This document shows positions 21,356-29,620 of a DNA stretch of 64,000 nucleotides, piece after piece. A program made the position numbers and the translations under genes. Below the pieces are notes generated by a model. It was not told the origin of the DNA, made no database searches, and was given only the letters and a program-made list of their open reading frames with translations. The DNA is from Pantoea agglomerans NBRC 102470. GTDB lineage: Bacteria; Pseudomonadota; Gammaproteobacteria; Enterobacterales; Enterobacteriaceae. The stretch is from NCBI RefSeq assembly GCF_001598475.1, contig NZ_BCZA01000007.1:1-64000 (forward strand). The letters run 5' to 3'. Position 1 is the stretch's first letter. Every line of letters begins with the position of its first letter.

Positions 21356-22981
21356 TTATTCATAGTCACGTTCATCGTCGGGCTGTTCCAGCACCGTGTA
21401 GGCCACACTACAAAACAGTGAATTCAGGCGCTTCATGTCGCCCAGTAAACCGAGATGCAGCGAACTGGTCTCAATACTCTGCACGTTCTTCTGGTGCAGG
21501 CGGTCAACATGCGCATGAGAGTAGCGGCGGATCATCAGACGGAAGCGATGTTTAGCGCGACGCAGACGTTTAGCGCTGGTGATATCGTGTGACAGAAACA
21601 CCGACAGACTCATTCTGAGGTTAGCGATCAGCAGCTCATGCAGCTCCTGCAGCTCTTTTAATCCCTCGGCAGAGAACGCGCGGCCCGCTGCCAGTGACTT
21701 GTCAGCGACATCGCCGCTCATCCGCTCAATGATGTCCCCGGCCTGCTCCAGATTTAGTGACATTTCAATGATTTCGCCCCAGCGACGCGAGTCCTCTTCG
21801 GGGAGGTCCTCTTTTGGCATCCGCGCCAGATAGAGTTTGATGGCGGTATAGAGCACATCGACATCATCATCCAGCCTGCGCACCGTGCGTTCCTCGCGGG
21901 ATTCGCCATGTACCACCTTATTAAACGCCTCCAGCATCTGCTCCAGCACGTCGCCCATGCGTAACGCTTCGCGGGCGGCATTCACCAGCGCCAGCGCCGG
22001 CGTATCCAGTGCGCTGCGATCGAGGTGCTTCGGCTTAAGGTGCAGCGCGTTATCCACGTCGTCGGCGATCATACGGCGACAGAGGCGCGCCATCAGGTCA
22101 GCAAACGGCACCATCGCCACGCAGCGGATCAGGTTGTAAAACACATGGAAGAAAATCACTAACTCTTCATCGTTGACCGGCAGCTTATCCAGCCACTCCG
22201 CCACAATATCGACAAACGGCAGGATGAACACACAGCCGATCAGCTTGAACAGCAGGCTGCCGAGCGCCACGCGCTTGCCCGCAGCATTCGAGCCGCTGGC
22301 GTTGATCATCGCCAGCAGGCCGCTACCGAGATTGGCACCAATCACCAGACAGAGCGCCACCTTAAACGAAATCACGCCGGTGGCGGTGAGCGTCGCGGTG
22401 ATCAGCACCGCGGCCAGGCTGGAGTAGCTGATGATGGCGAACACCGCACCCAGCAGCGCATCGAGCATCACGTCGCCGGTCAGGCTGGAGAAAAGCACCT
22501 GGACACCGGCGGCCTGGGTAATCGGGCGAGCCGCTTCGACAATCAGCTGCAGCGCCAGCAATATCAGGCCCAGGCCGATACTGGCCCGGCCTAACTGACC
22601 CGCACGGGTCTGCTTGCGGCTGAGGAAGAACACCACGCCAAAGAAGATAAACAGCGGTGAGAGCCAGGAGAGATCAAACGTCAGGATACGCGCCATAATC
22701 GCGGTGCCGACATCCGCACCAAGAATCACCACCAGCGCGGGCGTCAGGCTGACCAGATTCTGCGCCACAAAAGAGGTCACCAGCAGCGTGGTGGCGTTGC
22801 TGCTCTGCACCAGCGTGGTCACGCCAATGCCCGCCAGAAACGCCATCGGTTTTTTTTCTATGCTGCGACTCAGGACGCGGCGCAGATCGGCACCGTAGAC
22901 CCGCATGATGCCGGTTCGTACGATATGCGTGCCCCAGACCAGCAGGGCCACCGCAGAGAGTAAATTAAGCAGGGTTAACAC
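21356..22981 (-). CDS. yjbB: Na/Pi-cotransporter family phosphate exporter YjbB
   Basis: YjbB exports phosphate in E. coli when overproduced. The GTG start at 22981, behind GAGGAG, gives 541 residues (543 in E. coli) and the family N-terminus LTLLNLLSAVALLVWGTHIVRTG. The first half carries two PNaS repeats with QSS motifs (TLVQSSNATT near 48-57). The second half is a soluble PhoU-like helical domain from about 330. It is convergent with panS and faces the phosphonate-type island upstream. It lies on the opposite strand from the E. coli arrangement next to metH. Confidence 0.95.
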   Translation of the reverse strand: MLTLLNLLSAVALLVWGTHIVRTGIMRVYGADLRRVLSRSIEKKPMAFLAGIGVTTLVQSSNATTLLVTSFVAQNLVSLTPALVVILGADVGTAIMARILTFDLSWLSPLFIFFGVVFFLSRKQTRAGQLGRASIGLGLILLALQLIVEAARPITQAAGVQVLFSSLTGDVMLDALLGAVFAIISYSSLAAVLITATLTATGVISFKVALCLVIGANLGSGLLAMINASGSNAAGKRVALGSLLFKLIGCVFILPFVDIVAEWLDKLPVNDEELVIFFHVFYNLIRCVAMVPFADLMARLCRRMIADDVDNALHLKPKHLDRSALDTPALALVNAAREALRMGDVLEQMLEAFNKVVHGESREERTVRRLDDDVDVLYTAIKLYLARMPKEDLPEEDSRRWGEIIEMSLNLEQAGDIIERMSGDVADKSLAAGRAFSAEGLKELQELHELLIANLRMSLSVFLSHDITSAKRLRRAKHRFRLMIRRYSHAHVDRLHQKNVQSIETSSLHLGLLGDMKRLNSLFCSVAYTVLEQPDDERDYE

Positions 22982-23089
22982 GTGGTGTCGCTCCTCGAAT
23001 GTCAGGCTCAAAGCACAGACTGCCAGCCTGACGGAAGAGAGCAATCTGTGAAGGGGATTGCCGTGCTATGCGTGATTTTTTCCTGTGTT

Positions 23090-24082
23090 TTAAGCCACCT
23101 GGCGCAAAGTCGACATCTCCAATTGTAGACCAATCTTCCTGCCAGCGGGATGCAAATCCGCCGCCGATCGGTTAAGCACATCAACCGAAAGTTCCACATC
23201 ATGCGCCCGGATACGATAGCGGATCACGTTGCCCAGCAGGCTGTGGCTGAGGATTTCCGCAGGAATGCCCTGGCCCGGCGCGGTGAACAGCATTGATTCC
23301 GGGCGAATGGCCACCTGGCTGTGGAAAGGCTGACCGGTCAGTCGCGTCGCCTGCTCAGCGCTCAGCAGGTTGTAGTTGCCAATAAATCCGGCGGCGAAGA
23401 GATCGACCGGTTGGGTATAGAGCGCTTCGGCATCGCCATTCTGCACGATTTTGCCCCGGTTCATCAGCACGATACGATCGGATAGCGTCAGCGCCTCCTC
23501 CTGATCGTGGGTGACGAACAGGGTGGTGAGATTCAGCTCGCGCTGGATGCGCCGGATTTGATCGCGCAGATGGCGGCGAATACGCGCATCCAGCGCCGAC
23601 AGCGGTTCATCCAGCAGCAGCAGACGCGGACGCGTCACCAGCGAACGTGCCAGTGCCACGCGCTGACACTGCCCGCCTGACAACTGGTGCGGATAACGGC
23701 GCGCATAATCATTGAGTTCAACCAGCTCCAGCACCTCCAGCACCCTCTGGCGAATCTGCGCTTCGGGCAGTTTCTGCATCTTCAGGCCAAATGCGACGTT
23801 CTTCTCTACCGTCATGTTGGGAAACAGCGCATAGCTCTGAAACACCATACCGATGGCGCGCTTCTGCGGGGCCAGCGGCACGATATCTTTGCCCTCCAGC
23901 CTGATTTCACCGCTGTCGACGCCGGTTAATCCCGCCAGACAACGCAGCAGCGTCGATTTACCGCAGCCGCTGGGGCCGAGCAGGGTGACAAATTCCCCTT
24001 CAGCGGCGCTGAAATCGATCTGCTCAAAAATGGGCGTGGGTCCATAGGACTTGTTCAGCTCTCTGACCTCAAGGTAACTCAT
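23090..24082 (-). CDS. ABC importer ATP-binding subunit, phosphonate/polyamine type
   Basis: The 330-residue ATPase has Walker A GPSGCGKS at 36-43, the Q-loop VFQSYALFPNMTV near 80, signature LSGGQCQRVALARS near 134-147 and Walker B LLLLDEPLSALDARIR. A C-terminal TOBE-like regulatory domain follows (about 240-330). This is the PotA/FbpC/PhnT architecture. It starts two bases after the permease gene ends and is the last gene of the island operon, whose likely substrate is a phosphorus compound judged from its neighbours. The annotation as a 2-aminoethylphosphonate transporter is plausible but unproven. Confidence 0.85.
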   Translation of the reverse strand: MSYLEVRELNKSYGPTPIFEQIDFSAAEGEFVTLLGPSGCGKSTLLRCLAGLTGVDSGEIRLEGKDIVPLAPQKRAIGMVFQSYALFPNMTVEKNVAFGLKMQKLPEAQIRQRVLEVLELVELNDYARRYPHQLSGGQCQRVALARSLVTRPRLLLLDEPLSALDARIRRHLRDQIRRIQRELNLTTLFVTHDQEEALTLSDRIVLMNRGKIVQNGDAEALYTQPVDLFAAGFIGNYNLLSAEQATRLTGQPFHSQVAIRPESMLFTAPGQGIPAEILSHSLLGNVIRYRIRAHDVELSVDVLNRSAADLHPAGRKIGLQLEMSTLRQVA

Positions 24083-24084
24083 AT

Positions 24085-24870
24085 TCAGCCTCGTTCGGGA
24101 TTCAGGGCGTTGGCCAGCCAGGTAACCAGCAGCACCACAAAGAAGTAGGAGATCACCAGCGCGCTGGTGAAGTGACCGCTGCCGTTACGCATGTTGAAGA
24201 GGTAAACCTGCAGGGTTTCATAGCGGTTGCCGACCAGCAGGTTAGCGAAGACAAATTCGCCAATCAGGAAGGAGAAAGAGAGCAGCACGGCAATCAGCAT
24301 CCCTTTGCGCAGGTTGGGCAGCACGACCCACAGCGCCGCCTGCCAGGTGCTGGCACCCAGCAACTGCGCGGCATCAATCAGCTCTTTGAGGTTGATCGCC
24401 TGCATATTGTTCGCCAGCGCCCGGTAGATAAAGGGTAACGCGATAGTGAAATAACAGCCGATTAAGATCCACGGCGTGCCGGTCAGCATCAGCGGTGACG
24501 AAGAGTAGAGTTGCAGTAATCCCACTGACGACACCACCGGCGGCACGGCGAAAGGCATCAGGATCAGGACGTTCATCACCGCATCCAGTCGAGGAAAATA
24601 GTAAGCGATTACAAACATGGCAGGCAGCACCAGCAACAGCGAGAACAGCAGCGCACCCAGGCAAATCAGCAGCGAATGGCCCAGCGCCGTCAGAAATCGC
24701 GGGTCGCTCCAGAGCTGGATGAACCACTTCAGGCTATAGCCCTGTGGCAGAATGGTGTTACTCCAGTCGGACGACAGTGCATAAAGCAGTGTGGCCAGTA
24801 AAGGCAGTGCCAGCAGGGTAAAGAGTAACCCGACCATTATCCGGTGATAGAGGTGCTCAGCACGTGACAT
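24085..24870 (-). CDS. ABC importer permease 2
   Basis: This 261-residue inner-membrane permease has six predicted spans and the cytoplasmic EAA-type loop, seen as ELIDAAQLLGASTWQAALWV near residues 155-175. The start at 24870 follows AAGGAG with good spacing. The ATG at 24885 overlaps the stop of the upstream permease as ATGA but has a poorer site. It pairs with the permease at 24882-25727 to form the channel of the importer. The PhnV/PotC type is the nearest match. Confidence 0.85.
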   Translation of the reverse strand: MSRAEHLYHRIMVGLLFTLLALPLLATLLYALSSDWSNTILPQGYSLKWFIQLWSDPRFLTALGHSLLICLGALLFSLLLVLPAMFVIAYYFPRLDAVMNVLILMPFAVPPVVSSVGLLQLYSSSPLMLTGTPWILIGCYFTIALPFIYRALANNMQAINLKELIDAAQLLGASTWQAALWVVLPNLRKGMLIAVLLSFSFLIGEFVFANLLVGNRYETLQVYLFNMRNGSGHFTSALVISYFFVVLLVTWLANALNPERG

Positions 24871-24881
24871 GGCGGCTCCTT

Positions 24882-25727
24882 TCATGGCTGTTTCGCATTG
24901 AGATAGCTACGGCGCACCAGATATTGCTGCACCAGGGTGATCAGCGCCATAATCGCCACCAGCAGCATCGCCAGCGCACTACCGGTGTTGGGATCCAGCG
25001 AGATATCGCCGGAGACCAGCGCGGCAATGCGCACCGGCACCACGTTGAAATTACCCGTGGTCAGGGCATAAATCGTGGCGTAAGCGCCCAGTGCATTTGC
25101 CAGCAGGATCACAAAGGTCCCGAGCAGCGCCGGAAACAGAATCGGCAGGCCGATATGCCACCAGTAGTGCCAGCGGCTGGCACCCAGCAGCGCAGCGGAC
25201 TCCTGCCACTCTTTTTTCAGCCCGTCGAACGCCGGGTAGAGCAGCAGCACGCCCAGCGGGATCTGGAACCAGGTGTAGACCAGCACCATGCCGTTGCGCG
25301 AGAAGAGTCTGAAGCTCTCAACCAGACCATAATGGCGCAACAGCAATGTCAGGCAGCCGTTCAGCCCCAGCAGAATCACAAAGGCAAACGCCAGCGGGAC
25401 ACCGGCAAAGTTGCTGGTCATATTGGTAAAAGCGATGAGAAAGCGCTGCAGTCGTCCGCCGCCGAGCTGATGCAGTGAATAGCCGGTGACCAGTGCAATC
25501 AGTAAGCCGTAGACGCTTGACCAGAGTGAGATATCCAGCGAAAAACGAAACGCCTGCTGGTAGAAGGGCGAGGTGAGAATGTCCTGATAGTTATCCCAGC
25601 CCCACTGGCTGTTCATCTCACTCCAGAAGCTGTTAATGGCGATCCACAACAGCGGTGCCAGCTGAAAGGCGACCCAGAACAGGGTGAACGGTAACAGCAG
25701 CAGCAGCGCGACTCCTTTTCCTCTCAT
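24882..25727 (-). CDS. ABC importer permease 1
   Basis: This 281-residue permease has six predicted membrane spans, starting with ALLLLLPFTLFWVAFQLAP, and an EAA loop near 190-210 (EWQESAALLGASRWHYWW) that docks with the ATPase. It is of the PotB/PhnU type. Its ATG overlaps the stop codon of the hydrolase gene as ATGA, so the two are translationally coupled. That coupling ties the hydrolase tightly to transport of its substrate or product. Confidence 0.85.
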   Translation of the reverse strand: MRGKGVALLLLLPFTLFWVAFQLAPLLWIAINSFWSEMNSQWGWDNYQDILTSPFYQQAFRFSLDISLWSSVYGLLIALVTGYSLHQLGGGRLQRFLIAFTNMTSNFAGVPLAFAFVILLGLNGCLTLLLRHYGLVESFRLFSRNGMVLVYTWFQIPLGVLLLYPAFDGLKKEWQESAALLGASRWHYWWHIGLPILFPALLGTFVILLANALGAYATIYALTTGNFNVVPVRIAALVSGDISLDPNTGSALAMLLVAIMALITLVQQYLVRRSYLNAKQP

Positions 25728-26536
25728 CTCTTCGACTCCGCCAGCAGGCCGCGACAGACCGGCTTGTCATGCGCCACCTCAAGCAGTTCACACAGCGTGC
25801 CGCACAGATCGGTCTGCTGCGGTGCCAGGTCAGGCTGCAGCGAGAAAGCCCGGCCAAAGACAAACAGCGGCACCGTGGTCTCTTCCGGCAGAATGCCGCC
25901 GTGGGAGCGATCGTCATTCATGCCGTGATCGGCGGTCACCATCACCTGATAGCCCTCAGCCAGCCACAAGGGCATCCACTGCGACAGCAGGCCGTCGGCG
26001 ATGCGTGCCCGGTTGCGGTACTGTGGCGAGGAGAGGCCCGATTTATGACCGGCATCGTCGATATTCATCGGGTGGATTAGCAGAAAATCGGGATCGTGAC
26101 GCAGCCGCAGGCTCTCTGCATCTTCAAACAGATGCGAGTCGGGATAGCTATCATCAGAATAAAAATGGCCATACTGAATGGGCAGGTCCGGCGCGTCAGT
26201 GTGACGATCGCGCGCCGGAACGAACGGCGTTCGGTTATAAAGCTCACTCACCCAGTGGTAGGCCGCCGCCGCAGTCGTCAGTCCCGCCGCTCGCGCAAAG
26301 TGAAAGATGCTACGCTCGCGACTTAACCGACTGACGCCATTATGAATAATGCCGCTTCTGACCGGCGGAACACCGGTCAGAATGCACTCATAAAGCGGGC
26401 GTGACAGCGAGGGTAATTCACAGGTCATACGGTAATAAAACCCGTTGCCCTGCGAACATTCGGCATGCAGGTAACCCATTGCATGTTGTGCGACCTGATT
26501 GCTCAGGCCGTCCAGCACTACCAGGATGGTCTTCAT
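25724..26536 (-). CDS. Alkaline-phosphatase-superfamily metallohydrolase of the ABC island
   Basis: The 270-residue protein starts at the ATG following AGGGAGA at 26536. It has the two-metal hydrolase pattern of nucleotide pyrophosphatase/phosphodiesterases and phosphonoacetate hydrolase: an N-terminal metal Asp (VVLDG, Asp9), a nucleophile loop ELPSLSRPLYECILTG at 40-55, DDAGHKSG near 160, and TADHGMND near 194-201. No signal peptide is seen, so it acts in the cytosol. The nucleophile position appears to be Ser45 rather than the common Thr. It is coupled to the permease gene. Cleavage of an imported phosphodiester, phosphate ester or phosphonate is inferred; the substrate is unknown. Confidence 0.8.
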   Translation of the reverse strand: MKTILVVLDGLSNQVAQHAMGYLHAECSQGNGFYYRMTCELPSLSRPLYECILTGVPPVRSGIIHNGVSRLSRERSIFHFARAAGLTTAAAAYHWVSELYNRTPFVPARDRHTDAPDLPIQYGHFYSDDSYPDSHLFEDAESLRLRHDPDFLLIHPMNIDDAGHKSGLSSPQYRNRARIADGLLSQWMPLWLAEGYQVMVTADHGMNDDRSHGGILPEETTVPLFVFGRAFSLQPDLAPQQTDLCGTLCELLEVAHDKPVCRGLLAESKR

Positions 26537-26556
26537 TCCGTTCTCCCTGCCGCGAA

Positions 26557-27618
26557 TTACTGCTGCATGTTGATGATGACGTTTTCCTGCCACAGGCGTG
26601 GCAGCATTTTCGACGATTTATCCCAGGCAGCCTGATCCTTCACCGGACGGGCATTTTTATATTCAGATTGCGGCAGCAGGCGAGCCTGAACGTCCGCTGG
26701 CAGCGTCAGATGCTCGGCACGAATCGGACGGGCATAGCCCTTCGCCAGATTGATCTGTCCCTGGTCTGAGAAGATATATTCGCGCGTCAGTTTTGCGGCG
26801 TTAGGGTGTTTCGCATATTTGTTGATGACGGTGGTGTAGCCGGAGGTCACGGAGCCATCAGACGGGATAACCACTTCGTAGCGGTTTTTGTCGATCTGGT
26901 CCCGGTAGTTAAGGGCGTTAAAGTCCCACACCACCGCCATCTGCACTTCGCCTTTTTCGATATTGGCAATCACCGGATCGGTAACGCCAAGACGACCCTG
27001 TTTAGCCAGATCGGCAAAGAAAGCCAGCGCCGGTTTCAGGTTCTTCTCATCGCCGCCTAAGGCGTAGTTTGCCGCCAGTACGCCGTTAGCCGCCTGAGCT
27101 GCCACGCCGACGTCACCGATAGTAACCACATACTTACCTTTTTTCAGATCGGCCCAGCTATGGGGGATATCTTTAACCTGCTGCTTGTCGATCAGAAAGG
27201 CGATGGTGCCGGTATAGGCCAGCGCCCAGTGGCCATCTTTATCTTTAGCCCAGGCCGGAATCTGATCCCAGTGAGTGGGTTTATAGGGCTGGGTCACACC
27301 TTTAGCGACAGCGATCGGGCCAAAGGCGGCACCCACGTCACCGATGTCAGCGCTGGCGTTCTCTTTTTCTGCATCGAATTTCGCCAGCTCCTGCGCCGAT
27401 GACATATCGGTATCGCTGTGCTTAAGGCCATATTTGCTGCTGATGTCGTTCCAGGTATCTTTCCAGTTAGCCCAGCTATCCGGCATCCCGACGCTGTTGA
27501 CCTGGCCTTCACTGCGTGCCGCTTTTTCCAGTGCGGCAAGGTCGTTATCGGCGGCCTGCGCAACGGGCAGGGTGAGCACTACAGCACTGGCTACTACAGA
27601 GGCGATAAACGCTTTCAT
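26557..27618 (-). CDS. Periplasmic substrate-binding protein of the ABC island
   Basis: The 353-residue protein begins with a signal peptide cleaved near PVAQA-AD and belongs to the extracellular solute-binding group 1/AfuA/PotD-like proteins. It has the typical segments WALAYTGTIAFLIDK near 125 and VVWDFNALNYRDQ near 225. It does not closely resemble Salmonella PhnS, so the ligand cannot be fixed. It is the first gene of the operon, 20 bp before the hydrolase. A HutC-type operator and a Pho-box-like site precede it. Confidence 0.85.
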   Translation of the reverse strand: MKAFIASVVASAVVLTLPVAQAADNDLAALEKAARSEGQVNSVGMPDSWANWKDTWNDISSKYGLKHSDTDMSSAQELAKFDAEKENASADIGDVGAAFGPIAVAKGVTQPYKPTHWDQIPAWAKDKDGHWALAYTGTIAFLIDKQQVKDIPHSWADLKKGKYVVTIGDVGVAAQAANGVLAANYALGGDEKNLKPALAFFADLAKQGRLGVTDPVIANIEKGEVQMAVVWDFNALNYRDQIDKNRYEVVIPSDGSVTSGYTTVINKYAKHPNAAKLTREYIFSDQGQINLAKGYARPIRAEHLTLPADVQARLLPQSEYKNARPVKDQAAWDKSSKMLPRLWQENVIINMQQ

Positions 27619-27651
27619 CTCAGTTGCTCCGGGTGTAAGTTGATGGGCCTG

Positions 27652-27667
27652 GCTGGTCTAGTCCAGC
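27652..27667. promoter_or_regulatory. HutC-subfamily operator in the ABC-island promoter
   Basis: GCTGGTCTAGTCCAGC is an inverted repeat with the core TGGTCTAGTCCA (27654-27665), one base from TGGTCTAGACCA, the typical operator of GntR/HutC regulators. It lies about 34 bp upstream of the substrate-binding protein gene. The divergent regulator at 27825 carries a UTRA domain and is the expected ligand. Confidence 0.75.
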
Positions 27668-27695
27668 AAGAACCGAGCCAATGTAGCCCCTGTAT

Positions 27696-27713
27696 ATGAA
27701 CGATTTATGACAG
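27696..27713 (-). promoter_or_regulatory. Pho-box-like site upstream of the ABC island
   Basis: On the minus strand CTGTCATAAATCGTTCAT fits the PhoB box layout: a perfect CTGTCAT unit, a 4-base A/T spacer and a second unit matching 5 of 7 bases. It is about 80 bp before the operon's first gene, a usual place for PhoB activation. Confidence 0.55.
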
Positions 27714-27824
27714 GGCGGCGCTGTGCGGGGGATGGGCGATGAAAGATGTGACCCGTTCGCCTGTCACAGGCGCGTTTACCTGAACAGTAAGAGTGCGGAG
27801 TCGCACCAAAATGAGGCTACTGTT

Positions 27825-28532
27825 GTGGAGTCGATAGCACTCAAAACGGCGGATGCGATCGCCAGCGTCCTGCTGACGCGCATTCAGGCCGGAGAGTTCA
27901 GCGCCGGGCGACTGCCGGCGGAGCGTGCCTTAAGCGAAGCATTCAGCACGACCCGGATTACCCTGCGGGAAGCACTGGGCAAGCTGGAAGCCCAGGGAAT
28001 GATCTACCGGGAACTGCGTCGCGGCTGGTTTATCGCACCGCCGCGGCTGATCTATAACCCGCTGCATCACAGCCACTTTCATGCCATGGCAATGGAGCAG
28101 GGACGGCAGGCGGCCACCGAGGTCATCGCCGCCGAACAGGTCGCGGCGCACGACAGCGTGGCGACGGCGCTGCGGCTGGCATCCGGTTCGGCGGTGTACT
28201 GCATCCGCCGTTTGCGGCGCATCGACGGGCGTGCGGTGCTCTATGTTGAACACTACCTCAATCCGCGTTTTTTCCCTGGTCTGCTTGATGAAGATTTGAC
28301 CCGCTCACTGACCGATCTCTATGACCAGCGCTACGGCATTCGTTACGGCGGCGCGCGCTTCACCATCCTGCCCGGCCCGCTGCCGGAGGTCGCCGCACCC
28401 ATGCTGAATGTGGCACCGGGCAGCCCTGGTTTGTTGATCACCCGCATCAATCGCAACCAGCAAAAAGAGGTGATTGATTGCGACTGTGAATACTGGCGTT
28501 ACGATGCGCTCTGTGTTGATGTGGAGGCCTGA
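27825..28532 (+). CDS. GntR/HutC-family regulator with UTRA ligand domain
   Basis: The protein has an N-terminal winged helix-turn-helix (LPAERALSEAFSTTRITLRE, about residues 26-45) and a C-terminal UTRA effector domain typical of the HutC subfamily that includes PhnF and PhnR. The GTG at 27825 (235 residues) follows ATGAGG at reasonable spacing; longer in-frame starts exist upstream but add unstructured sequence. It is divergent from the ABC-hydrolase operon, with the HutC-type operator between them. It probably senses the transported compound or a breakdown product. Confidence 0.85.
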   Translation: MESIALKTADAIASVLLTRIQAGEFSAGRLPAERALSEAFSTTRITLREALGKLEAQGMIYRELRRGWFIAPPRLIYNPLHHSHFHAMAMEQGRQAATEVIAAEQVAAHDSVATALRLASGSAVYCIRRLRRIDGRAVLYVEHYLNPRFFPGLLDEDLTRSLTDLYDQRYGIRYGGARFTILPGPLPEVAAPMLNVAPGSPGLLITRINRNQQKEVIDCDCEYWRYDALCVDVEA

Positions 28533-28540
28533 GGAGTTAT

Positions 28541-28556
28541 TGTGATTTGCGTCACA
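28541..28556 (+). promoter_or_regulatory. CRP site upstream of psiE
   Basis: TGTGATTTGCGTCACA has both CRP half-sites intact (TGTGA-N6-TCACA). It lies 48 bp before psiE. cAMP-CRP control of psiE is known in E. coli. I did not find a clear Pho box here. Confidence 0.75.
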
Positions 28557-28603
28557 CTCGCGCATGATACCGCGCGCTAACAACTCCTTTTTTAAGGCGC
28601 AAC

Positions 28604-29014
28604 ATGAGTGACAAAAATCCTTTGGCCCGCCACCTTGCAACGGTACTGCAATGGGTGCTGAATCTGGGTCTGCTGAGTCTGGCGATCATCCTGATCGTCT
28701 TTTTAGGCAAAGAAACTATCCATCTGGCAAACGTGCTGTTTAACACCAGCGAGCAGTCATCCTCCTATCTGTTGATTGAGGGGATTGTCATTTATTTCCT
28801 CTACTTCGAATTTATTGCGTTGATTGTTAAGTACTTTCAGTCGGGATATCACTTTCCGCTGCGCTATTTTGTCTATATCGGTATCACGGCAATTATCCGC
28901 CTGATTATCGTCGACCATAAAAACCCCTTCGATACGCTCTGTTACTCTGCGGCGATTCTGATTCTGGTAATCACTCTGTGGCTGGCAAACAGCAACCGCC
29001 TGAAACGCGAGTAA
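28604..29014 (+). CDS. psiE: Phosphate-starvation-inducible protein PsiE
   Basis: PsiE is a small inner-membrane protein of unknown activity, induced by phosphate starvation in E. coli. The 136-residue product is the same length and shares long stretches, for instance [17 protein letters not shown] near 65-81 and [19 protein letters not shown] near 87-105. Four membrane segments are evident. It stands alone between the phosphorus-linked island and ubiC, with a CRP site upstream. Confidence 0.95.
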   Translation: MSDKNPLARHLATVLQWVLNLGLLSLAIILIVFLGKETIHLANVLFNTSEQSSSYLLIEGIVIYFLYFEFIALIVKYFQSGYHFPLRYFVYIGITAIIRLIIVDHKNPFDTLCYSAAILILVITLWLANSNRLKRE

Positions 29015-29100
29015 TCTCCCTGCCGTCTGTCATGACGGCAGGTGTTCGCATCGCGTCTCTGCGCTAAACTAGCGTCCTGAAAATTATTGGGAGTGGTGCT

Positions 29101-29613
29101 ATGTCGCAAGACGCGCTCAGCTTATTACGTGCACTCAACTGGCTTTCTCCGTCGCAGGCAACCCTTGCGCCGCCATTGCTCGACTGGCTGATGGAGGAAG
29201 ATTCAATGACGCGCCGTTTTGAACAACATTGCCAGCGGGTCACGGTTCAGCCGCTGCGTGAAGGCTTTATCGACGCCAGCGAGTTGGATGATGAAAAGGG
29301 CTTGTTGCCAGACGATCAACGCTTCTGGCTGCGCGAAGTGTTGCTGTTCGGCGACGATCAGCCCTGGCTGGCTGGCCGTACGCTGGTGCCGGAAAGCACC
29401 CTCAACGGGCCAGAAGCGATGCTGCAGCAGCTGGGCACCCGGCCGCTGGGTCGCTATCTCTTCTCCTCTTCAACGCTGACCCGTGATTTTATTGAGCCGG
29501 GGCAGGTGGAGCGATTGTGGGGACGGCGCTCACGCCTGCGTCTCTCTGGCAAACCGCTGCTGCTGACTGAACTGTTTTTACCGGCATCGCCGCTCTATCG
29601 CGATCTGGTCTGA
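29101..29613 (+). CDS. ubiC: Chorismate lyase
   Basis: UbiC removes pyruvate from chorismate to give 4-hydroxybenzoate, the first step of ubiquinone synthesis. The 170-residue soluble protein (165 in E. coli) shows [19 protein letters not shown] near 78-96 and LGRYLF near 118, with the conserved Arg and Glu (TELFLP near 158) of the active site. ubiA starts 7 bp downstream, so the two genes form one operon. Confidence 0.96.
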   Translation: MSQDALSLLRALNWLSPSQATLAPPLLDWLMEEDSMTRRFEQHCQRVTVQPLREGFIDASELDDEKGLLPDDQRFWLREVLLFGDDQPWLAGRTLVPESTLNGPEAMLQQLGTRPLGRYLFSSSTLTRDFIEPGQVERLWGRRSRLRLSGKPLLLTELFLPASPLYRDLV

Positions 29614-29620
29614 GGATCCT

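Noticed and set aside
25684..26334. Plus-strand open frame (216 codons) antisense to the hydrolase gene
   Set aside because: The hydrolase frame has conserved metal motifs and coupling to its neighbours; the antisense product has none.
27755..27776. Possible CRP site near TGTGACCCG...CCTGTCACA upstream of the UTRA regulator
   Set aside because: The half-sites are separated by about 12 bases rather than 6, which CRP does not bind.
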